This document shows, one piece after another, positions 55,960 through 64,000 of a stretch of DNA of 64,000 nucleotides; positions within the stretch are counted from its first letter, which is position 1; every line of letters begins with the position of its first letter. Source of the stretch: Macrophomina tecta (Eukaryota > Ascomycota > Dothideomycetes > Botryosphaeriales > Botryosphaeriaceae); NCBI GenBank assembly GCA_024180945.1, contig JAKSGN010000003.1, positions 806,001 to 870,000 on the forward strand, written 5' to 3'. The notes beneath the pieces are model-generated. The model searched no databases. It was not told the origin of the DNA and saw only the letters and a program-made list of their open reading frames with translations. The position numbers were made by a program, and so were the translations under genes.

Positions 55960-58661
55960 CTACTGGGAGATCGAATTCCGTGGGTATTCGCCCGGAACGT
56001 GCAATTGACTAACACTGAAATCGGTGTCACTGCGGGCAACAGCAGTGGGCCTGTCCGCAGAAACTTTGCTGCTACCGTTTGCAGCTTCATTGGCCGCCGC
56101 AGCATGCGCAAAAATTTTTGCCGGATGGCCATCCTGAGCTGCAGACGTCGTTGCCATTGCCGGGGCTTCGGAGTCAAGGGTATCGGCCATGGATGATGCT
56201 CTCGTGCTGGTTTTGTCGACACTAGGAAATGATACCGAGGCCGCCGCTGATGTGCCTGGCGCGGGATCTGTAGGGGTCCAAGGTTCCTCATGTGAATCCT
56301 TCGGCGCTCTATCTTCCTGAACAGCGGCCTTCTCATGCTGCTTGCTATACGCCTCCGCTCCCAACACACCAACAGCTGCACCACCGGCCGCAGGTGCCAA
56401 CCAGTTGTTATATGTAGTTGTACTGTTGTGCCTTGCAAGGTCAGGCTCGTTCGGTGGGTATGAGGCTTGGGCGGGGTATACCTGCTGGGGTTGAGGCTGG
56501 TAGATGTGTTGTCCCTCGTAAGGGCCCTGAGTCTGGGCCGGCGGCAATTGTTGTTGGCGACCTGCTTGGCTGTGTTCGGTTACCGGAACATAGTACTGCT
56601 GATGAGGCTGATGAGGCTGGTGCGAGCCGTAATAGGTGGAAGTCTCGGGCTGCTCGTGTTGCAGTCCTCCGGCGGGGGTCGTCAAATCATGATCGGCTTC
56701 AGAGCTTCCACTAGAAGGCGAAAGTGGAGCTTGTAAGTGACGGTTGACCGTGAGATCCGAAGGAAATCGCCCACCTGGTTGCGGTCGCGACGGAGCCGGC
56801 TGCTGCTGCTTGATGGCCACGTCCGAGTTCTGTGCCGAGTATGGAACATCGTCCGCTTCGTTGTCATCCAAGCCGTCGCTGCTAACCGACCGCGTGCTCC
56901 CTGCGCTGATGCTCCGGGAGTGGTTCCTAACGAATGCGTTTCGTTCTTCGCCGCTCTTCTCCGTCAGATTCTTGATGTCTTCGTACCAGGCCATCATGGT
57001 ATCGTAGGACTCGGCGCGGAAAACCCAGGTGTGACCACGGTGCATCGAACCAGCCTGACGACCCTTCAGAATGAACTTATGCGACGACGATCCAGGTTGC
57101 GAGTGTGTGCCAAGCTTTTGATCCGGAAGGTACAGGCTCATGACGGGCGGCTGAGTGTAGATACGGTCCGCAGACTTGAATTCGTGCAAGTGGGTCGGCG
57201 ATAGCACATACCTGAATTGGTGAGTGACGGCACGACTAGGGGGGTTTCGGGAAGCACGTACCATCCAGGGGTGTAGCTCTTCAGATATTTGCTCTTGCGC
57301 TCCAGCATGCCAGCTCTGATCTCCGCTGCGGCCGGATGATGCTTGCCAGGATACTCGATGTCCTCGATGCGTCGCAGGGGTGTCCGCGGATTGACGAAAT
57401 GCGGATCATGCTCAACAAACTGGGTCCACTCCTGGTCCTTGGGCATGAAAATGGGACCCGCTCGGAGCCTTTCGATTGTATTGTAGGCCTCGTCCGCATC
57501 TCGCTTCAAAATGCCGGCCAAGGCATTGTAAGCCTTCTGGATCTCACCGACCACGATGGACTCGAGTTCCCGACCGGAGCCCTCGAGGTTCAGGTATGCC
57601 TGCAAAGTACCGTCAGTGGAGGAAGCACTCACATCCCTGGCGTACTACTCACTCTGTGGAGATAATTTTCCTCGTCGATCTGCCTTTCAATTTGGCGATC
57701 CACCGCCAATCTTACCACAAACGGATCGCCTTTGCCAACGACGGCCGAAGGATCGACGTCGACTGCCGCAAGGGCATCCTCGAGATGCGCCACAGCCTTC
57801 CGCGTACCCTCCTTCTCCTTCTCGACAGAATTCTTGAAGTCACCGGAGAGGGACTTGATCTCCTTAATCTTGCTCCCGAGATCAGCCCTCAGACCGCTCA
57901 ACTGCGCTATGACATCGCTCTCAATATCCCGTGCTTTGTTGGCCTCTACGACTGACTGCTTGTGGTAGTCACGGAGGATCCTGTTCGCCTCGTTGATGCC
58001 GCCGTCGGTCATGAAAATGGAAGGAGCGTTCGTGTTGTTGATGACGTTGGACACCTTCATCAATGCCTTGGAGCGTGCCTCGTACGAGGCCTGCACTTCG
58101 CGGAAGTAGGTGATGAGATCCTTCAGAAGCTTGCGCCATGCTAGCTACGTGTGAGCTCGAAGTAGAAATACATAAACGTGGGAAGTACGTACCTTGAAAG
58201 CGGTTGACCAGAATGTCTGTCGGAGTGCCAGAGGTCGGAACGGGCGTATTGAAGACATTGTTGAAGCTCTCGGGGTCGGTGTTGTCGTCCTGCATAGGAA
58301 CGCCCTTGATGCTGCCGGCACGTATGCTCCGGCGACTGCCACTGCGCTTGAGGCTGCCCTTGCGGCTCACGGAATTCTTTTTCTTGAGCGTGCCGCTGCG
58401 CGAGACGCCAGCGCCTTGAGAATGCTGCGAGGCGCGCGAGGACGAGCGCTGGATGGTGTCGCCGTCGAGGATGGAGGAGCCGCGGACGCTTGCGTCGAAG
58501 TCTTCGTTGAAGCGACCCACATGGTGGTGGCCCAGCGACTGGCCCAGTGGAGACGCTTCTGCGGGGTGCGCTGGCGAGGTCGCAAAATCGGACGTCGCCG
58601 AATTGCCATATCCACGAGCCAGGTGGTCTGCCTGGGGCGGTGGCACCGCGTTGTAGGCCAT
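55960..58661 (-). CDS. slm1: Slm1/Slm2-like PH-domain protein (PIP2 and TORC2 effector)
   Basis: Minus-strand exons 58193-58661, 57653-58140, 57262-57599 and 55960-57211 give 848 residues. Yeast Slm1/2 bind PI(4,5)P2 at plasma-membrane eisosome/MCT domains and are phosphorylated by TORC2 to control actin and sphingolipid synthesis; the same role is inferred here. Residues 1-156 are a Ser/Arg-rich disordered N-terminus with likely phospho-sites (SVSRKGSLKRSGSRRS). An F-BAR-like helical domain follows, from AWRKLLKDLITYF to about residue 400. The PH domain runs about 420-530 (KSKYLKSYTPGWYVLSPT, LHEFKS, HTWVFRAES, MMAWYEDI). The C-terminal 310 residues are Gln/Pro/His-rich. All three introns are short (50-53 nt). 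The first acceptor was chosen (CTAG at 58141) because it gives FQAWRKLL; a TAG four bases upstream is out of frame. Confidence 0.93.
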
Positions 58662-59471
58662 TGGGGCTGCTGCGGCGCTGTCTGGGGCGTGGAGGGCGGA
58701 GAGGGCTGGCGCAGGTTATAGCAGCCGCAGGACAGGCGATGACGTCTGCAGTTCGGGGCGACCGGCGTTTGGAGCTCGTCAGTTGTGCGTTCAGCTGAAC
58801 TTGTCGGAGCGCAGCTTCCGGGCGTCTGGGCAGTGGCAAGTTGCGCGACAAAAGCGGTCACGACTTGGCAGGTAGCGTCGCGGTTTAAGAGAAGCAGTAG
58901 CAGCGCGATAGGAGAGACGGCGAGGCGCAGCAGGGAGGAGGCATGACAGTAATTTGATATGGCGATCTGCTTGCGCTACCGCGGCCGGTGGGCGCGTCGC
59001 CCGTGCGCCGTGACGTCCTAGCTGTCTCTCCACACTCTTTGACTCGCCCAATGCGGCGGCTGATCGTCCTGCGAAGCTGCACGATCCGCTGCTGCCAGTC
59101 CCATCCTGTCGAGCCCAGCAACGGACCCTCATCTGACCCCAAGCCTGTCCGCCCCCAAGCCTGCCTGCAGAGCCCGCCAGCGCCGCCAATTTGCGCCCGC
59201 GCCCAAGCGCATTGGCTGCTTCGGCTGCTCATCTCCGCGCGCGACGCCTGGACGATGCTCTGGTACCACCACCACGCCCTCCTATCGCCCCGGCTCTGCC
59301 CAAACCGGCCTGGCTATCGCCGTGCGACGCGCGGGTGATGCCCATCCCGCGCCTCGCAGCCGGTTTGATCCCGAGCGACTCGCCGATGACGACAGCGATG
59401 AGCGCTACTGACGGCGTGAACTCTCTTCGAGCGCCAACACGTTTTCGCCCTCGCCTCTTGGTGGGCAAAGG

Positions 59472-59488
59472 AAAAAAAAAAAAAAAAA
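59472..59488. repeat. Poly-A tract (17 A)
   Basis: Seventeen uninterrupted A on the plus strand. Confidence 0.9.
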
Positions 59489-60066
59489 CAAGAAGAGTAA
59501 ATTTGCCATCTCTTGCGGCGCGCTTCGTCTGGGGCCTTGCCGTTTTTTATATGTGCTGCTCGGCCGCTCGCACCCATTGTGTCCAGCTCAGGCCCATAAT
59601 ATCCTTATGCGGCTGACGGGCCGTCGGCCGGCTGTAGTTGACGGCCCGGCGGCGTTCATTCATGCGCTGCTGAAACTGGCTGCGTGCAAACCTCCCATCT
59701 CATTCGTCAACTGCTGTAAACCGCTGGCATCCACCCCTTAAGCTTAATATTAAGACACCGCCTAGACCTGTGCCAGGCTGTCTCTCGCGTGCCGGCAAAA
59801 AGAAACAGATGGCCAGTCTCATCCAGGTAGATTAGCGTTCGTGCTTGATTGGTCTTTCATGTTGTGTTCTCTTAGCATTTGGCGTTCCTGCTTGATTGTC
59901 TCATGCCTCAAACTGATGGTCAGGCAGAAATGGCCAGGCTTTGGGCTGCTGATTTGGCTGGTCTCGAAGCATGTCTGTATGTATCTTTTGCAACAGCTGC
60001 TGCCATCGCTTAGGCTGAAGAGGAGGATGTTTTCCCGCATATCCGATCTCGAAAAGATGGCTGAGA

Positions 60067-60073
60067 TATAAAG
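60067..60073 (+). promoter_or_regulatory. Putative TATA box (TATAAAG) of the AA9 gene
   Basis: TATAAAG lies 64 bases before the ATG of the AA9 gene, a common TATA-to-ATG spacing for highly regulated fungal secreted-enzyme genes. Confidence 0.5.
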
Positions 60074-60136
60074 AGTCGGAGTAAACCAAAGCAGCAGCAA
60101 TGGTTCAAGAAGTGCTTGACAGGTGATTGTCCTTAG

Positions 60137-61390
60137 ATGAGAATGAGGTTCACTACCTTTCTCCCTGCAGTTTTGGCTGCTACCGCCAATGCGCACGCTA
60201 TCTTCCAGCGCGTCTCCGTTAACGGGCAAGACCAAGGTCTGACGACCGGGGTGCGCACCACTACCTCCAACAACCCCGTCCTCAATGTGCAGGACCAGAA
60301 TTTTGCTTGCAACTCCAACTTCAAGTCTCCCGTCTCATCCACGGTCATAAACATCTCCGCTGGCGCGAAGGTCGGCGCACAGTATCAGCACGTCATTGGA
60401 GGACCTCAATTCCAGGGCGACCCTGATAACCCGATTGCTGCAAGTCACAAGGGCCCTGTCATTGTTTATCTGTACGTTCTCTCATAGAAGTCGCACAGAA
60501 CTTAGCTAATTACTTGTTATTTCAGGGCCAAGGTAGACAATGCTGCGACCACAAGCACAAGCGGCTTGAAGTGGTTCAAGATCTACGAGGAGGGCTTGAA
60601 CAGCGGGAAGTGGGGCGTTGATACCTTGCTTCAGAACAACGGATGGGCCACCTTCACCATGCCATCGTGTGTCGCGTCCGGTCAATACCTCATGCGTGTC
60701 GAGGTGATTGGTAAATGATCCCTGTTGCCGATGCGGATACATCCCGTTCCACCGTTTCACAGAATATTCCGGATCTGCCTGACTGACGACGATCCCTAGC
60801 GCTGCACAGTGCCTACTCTCAGGGCCAGGCTCAATTCTATGTAAGTGTCCATCCCAACAAGCTCCCATCCGTCTCCGCAGCCTCGGAGACCTCTTAGGAG
60901 GCCTTTCATGTCTCTGTGCTTATGCTGATACCCTTCTCAAAGATGGGCTGCGCGCAGATCAATGTCACCGGCGGCGGTTCCCAGACCGGACAAACCGTCA
61001 GTTTCCCAGGCGCATACAGTGCGACTGACCCGTACGTGCTCCCCATCTTTGTTGGGACTTGTCTCTTGGCTTTATTTATGCGCACGAGAGAAATCGTTCG
61101 TTCAATATTCTTTAGTGCGCTTCGACACTGCCTTGGGCAACGTCCCTGCGCTGCATTCCCCCTTTTGCCCCTTATCACCCCCTTAACCTCTTTGATCTCT
61201 CCACTCATTCAGTCTCCCACGTGTGTCCCCTGTCAATTCTATTGTCGTCCATTCGATCTTCGCCTAATATACTCGGCTAATTAAATCTATTTGCAGGGGA
61301 ATCCTCATCAACATCTACGGTGGCAGCGGGAAGCCTGACAATGGCGGAAAGGCCTATCCAATCCCCGGGCCCCCAGTCTTGACGTGCTAG
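60137..61390 (+). CDS. AA9 lytic polysaccharide monooxygenase
   Basis: Five exons (60137-60471, 60526-60710, 60800-60840, 60943-61031, 61297-61390) give 247 residues. It is a copper enzyme that oxidatively cleaves cellulose or related glucans. The 19-residue signal peptide ends TANA, leaving His20 as the mature N-terminus, as required for the copper histidine brace. The second copper His is in [14 protein letters not shown] (His104). The axial Tyr is in QAQFYMGCAQI (Tyr187), and INVTGGGS follows. No CBM1 or GPI tail is present; the protein ends PGPPVLTC. The 41-nt third exon and 265-nt last intron are needed to keep [25 protein letters not shown] and [13 protein letters not shown] contiguous; these match the family. 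Regio-specificity cannot be told from the sequence. Confidence 0.94.
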
Positions 61391-62494
61391 ATGGACACAT
61401 GCAGGATATTTACTGGGCATGTGAGAAACATCTTCGTTTCGATCGCTCTCTTACTCCGCGCTCCCCAAGAAGCAACAGTTTTTGGGCTGCCTCTTCTCCT
61501 TGCTCCGCTGTACATATCATCAACTTGAACATATTATCATTTCCAACCCAAATCTGTAGTGCAGTGGGCTCTCTTTTTCCCCGAGCCCGAACATATACCA
61601 GAGGGCACGTACGGCCAGGGTCCGCTGTTCATCATTTCTCGGACTGTCTTCTCCCGAGTCGTAAGCTTGCGGACCTGCTATGGGTACTTGTCTACAACGG
61701 GCTATTTCGAACAACTACATAGCAATGTCTGCTTTGTCCCTTTCCACATTATTTCGCTGCAGTTGGAAGGCTTGAAGCTAGGACTGTTACGAATACTCGG
61801 CAGAGCAAGATAGTATCAGTCGTACTTGCTGGCGGATACGCCGTCAGACGCACCGAATATTTGGACACGGAGGGCAAATCGAAAATAGTACTGACACCGC
61901 TTGGCCAGAAATCATGATAGGCTGAATCAAAGTGGAGCTGTTGACATAGCGTCGCGGAGAAGACCGGAAGAGGTACTGGGAGCCGGGGGTGGTTCGGGAG
62001 GGATGCGGAGCGGCGCAGCGGATGGCGCGGTTGAAGCGAAGGCGGGGAGCACGAGCTGTCGGGGCGCAGAGATCAGAGAGGAATGGATGGAATGGCCGGG
62101 CCAATGAGTGCTGCATTCACGCGTGGGGAGAGGCGAGCGGTCGCGCAGCCATGTGATTCTTGGGGCGATAACGATAAGGGCGGGACGACAGTGGAGCAGG
62201 CAGGCAGGATCCCCCCCCCCCCCCGGGCGGCGCGATGCGGGCAGCCGCAAAGGAAAGTCCATCAGCCCAAAGCCCCAGTCACGCCCACAGAGCCGCCCAC
62301 GCCGAACCATCGCGACCCTTTCCCCGCCGTTATTCCCCAAAGCGACGTCGACCAGCGAGAAGCGCCACAGCGAGGGTGCCAGGTGCAACGAGCCCCAGAG
62401 CGGAAACAAGGGACAGACGTCGACGTCGTGCCCCACTCTCATCTCACCACGCCTTTGGTCACCCGAGAAAAGCTGCCGCTGCAAACCTCCCAGC
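61391..62494. other. Intergenic, 5' region of SDS23
   Basis: About 1.1 kb. It contains a 14-base C run and GC-rich DNA in front of the SDS23 start. The frames overlapping SDS23 exon 1 in other registers are shadows. Confidence 0.5.
62211..62224. repeat. Poly-C tract (14 C)
   Basis: Fourteen uninterrupted C about 270 bases upstream of the SDS23 start. Confidence 0.9.
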
Positions 62495-64000
62495 ATGACG
62501 AACCCGGGTCCGCGCTCGCCTCAGCTCATCCCCTCGTCCAACTCCAGCCCCAGCGTCTCCCACCGCCAGAGCTTTGCCGACAATTTGCGCGGCATGCCCA
62601 CTTCCCCGCGCGCCTCGCGCCAGCCCTCGCTGTCGCAACAGGCCCTGCAAGATCTGCTCAACAACCCGCCCGTGGCCAAGACTCCTCAGAATGCTGCCTT
62701 TCAAGGTCGTGACTGGCGTTCTGTGAAAGTCGGCGAGGTCATTGATCCAGAGCTGGTCCGCTTCGTCGAGATAGACACAAGTGTGGAGGAAGCTACGAAC
62801 GTAAGTCCGTTCTGCGGGGCCCCGCCCTTTCTCCTGTGTCCTCAAGCGCTTCCGCGAATGCACATCTGACGGCAATTCATTAGACTCTGATCTCCTCGGG
62901 CTCTCCCAACGTTGTCCTTCTCCGCGAAAACAAGGAGTCTCACGCTGCTATCGGCACCTTCGACTATAGTGACCTCAATGCCTACCTCCTGCTCGTAGTC
63001 GGACTCGCACGCCCTGAAGCCTCCGAGATACAATCTTTCAATGAGCTTGCCCAGAAGGGTAGGGAGGGGAAACCAATCCCGCTAAAAGATGTCAAGGACC
63101 TAGGGAAAAAGGAACCCCTTATCACTCTGCCTCACACCGCCAGCCTCACTAAGGCCGTGGAAATATTCGGCAGCGGTATCCACAGGATCATCATCGTGAA
63201 GGAACACTCATCGGACGTAATTGGTATTTTGACGCAACTGCGCTTGATGGGTTTCTTCTGGCAGAATGGTCGCAACTTTCCCTCTATTGAGCAGCTTTAC
63301 CCATCAAGCTTAAGGGAGCTGAACTTGGGCTCGCAGCAAGTGATTGCTATCAAGTAAGTCCTTCCTTACTACCGTGCCCGAACTCGTTTCTGACGCTGCA
63401 AACAGCGGCGACAAGCCTGTTACGGATGCTCTCGAACTCATGCACAACGAGGGCATCACTTCTTTACCTGTCCTGGACAATCAAAACAATGTAGTTGGAA
63501 ATATTTCCCATGTTGACGTCAGGGTACGTCAAGGTCCCAGAATGCTTTTGGCCAAATTGCTGACATACTGTTATTTTAGTTGCTGACCAAAACAACTGCC
63601 CTTCCTCTGCTCCGCTCATCATGCATTCATTTCATCTCCGTAATCCTCTCCGAACGGGGTATGAATGACGGAAAAGATTCCTTCCCAGTATTCCATGTCA
63701 CTCCTCAGTCCACACTTGCGCACACTGTTGCCAAGCTTGTCGCAACAAAGTCCCACAGGTGGGTCGAGGCAGTCTATAGAGCGTGATTGTCGGCAACTGA
63801 CTTAGATCCATAGGATGTGGATCACCACACCTCCATCTCCAGCTTCATCTGGGCCTCCCACTCCTGCTGTCACTCCTGCTCAGCCAGCATTCTCCCCGAC
63901 ATCTTCAACGATCCTTTCCCCTCCGCCAAGCGCCAATTCTAACCATAACCCCACTATCAATATACCCCCGCCTCTTGACACAAACCCCTCATCCGGAAAC
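62495..64000 (+). CDS. sds23: Sds23 CBS-domain protein (partial, runs off the window)
   Basis: Exons 62495-62800, 62884-63353, 63406-63523, 63580-63758 and 63814 onward; the last is still open at the window end. Sds23 has two pairs of CBS motifs. In fission yeast it inhibits PP2A-type phosphatases and links nutrient/TORC1 signalling to mitosis and meiosis. Here a Ser/Pro-rich N-terminus (about 1-60) leads to a CBS region: [38 protein letters not shown]. The second CBS follows in [18 protein letters not shown] and HRIIIVKE, then the third in [18 protein letters not shown], and the fourth near [19 protein letters not shown]. The end of the visible part is Pro/Ser-rich, as is typical of the tail. 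All four introns are GT-AG and 52-83 nt. The start was chosen as the first ATG giving the [12 protein letters not shown]-terminus. Confidence 0.93.

Larger units (their letters stand above)
58662..60136. other. Divergent intergenic region between Slm1-like and AA9 genes
   Basis: About 1.5 kb with no recognisable gene. GC-rich DNA near the Slm1 start gives way to a less GC-rich AA9 promoter after 59.7 kb. A 17-base A run lies at 59472-59488. Confidence 0.5.

Noticed and set aside
49683..61390. GH17 and AA9 genes as a co-regulated polysaccharide gene cluster
   Set aside because: Unrelated housekeeping genes (methyltransferase, HAUS1, Slm1) lie between them on both strands, so proximity alone does not support a cluster.
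1..64000. CRISPR array, tRNA, rRNA or secondary-metabolite cluster
   Set aside because: No regular direct repeats with spacers, no convincing tRNA B-box/cloverleaf or 5S motif seen by eye, and no polyketide, peptide or terpene synthase. A tRNAscan or Infernal run would be decisive for small RNAs.

Overview
The window is nuclear DNA of a filamentous ascomycete (Pezizomycotina), possibly a Dothideomycete. The evidence is short GT-AG introns (about 48-107 nt, CTAAC/CTGAC-like branch sites), the moderately high GC content, and the gene set: GH72 and GH17 cell-wall enzymes, a hevein-type chitin-binding protein, an AA9 LPMO, a Yvc1-type channel, a Zn2Cys6 regulator, Slm1, Sds23 and a fungal HAUS1. 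The class-level guess is weak. The kingdom and subphylum are well supported.

Layout. 1.9-3.6 kb (+): GPI-anchored GH72 beta-1,3-glucanosyltransferase. 4.5-9.2 kb (+): a 1,439-residue seven-exon secreted chitin-binding protein. 11.2-13.8 kb (+): TRP-like vacuolar cation channel. 13.8-25.5 kb: 11.7 kb in which I recognise no gene. 25.5-26.6 kb (-): aldose 1-epimerase. 27.8-28.8 kb (-): Zn2Cys6 factor. 28.8-36.5 kb: another long stretch without a recognisable gene. 36.5-38.0 kb (-): protein tyrosine phosphatase, divergent from a small Mrx7-like gene (38.8-39.2 kb, +). 39.4-40.7 kb: a complete Tc1/mariner element with 30-bp perfect terminal repeats, TA duplications and a frameshifted transposase. 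41.0-42.3 kb (+): PRISE-type short-chain reductase. 45.3-46.1 kb (-): Ras-family GTPase. 49.7-51.1 kb (-): GH17 glucanase. 52.9-53.8 kb (-): protein-L-isoaspartate methyltransferase with an apparent 1-nt insertion, divergent from HAUS1 (54.2-55.4 kb, +). 56.0-58.7 kb (-): Slm1-like PH protein. 60.1-61.4 kb (+): AA9 LPMO. 62.5 kb to the window end (+): Sds23, incomplete.

The genes do not form an operon-like or biosynthetic cluster. Four act on extracellular polysaccharide or the wall (GH72, chitin-binding, GH17, AA9). Several others are signalling or growth-control genes: Slm1 (TORC2/PIP2), Sds23 (phosphatase/TORC1), Ras, PTP and the Yvc1 Ca2+ channel. Exon models were built by hand from splice motifs and frame continuity. 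All summed to whole codons except the methyltransferase (one extra base), the transposase (frameshifted) and the Mrx7-like last exon (phase conflict). I found no convincing undescribed multi-gene system. The most notable items are the Tc1 element, the frameshifted methyltransferase, a GC-AG intron, a 20-nt microexon, the Ras protein without a CAAX box, the repeated hevein intron position, and the very long gene-poor intervals.
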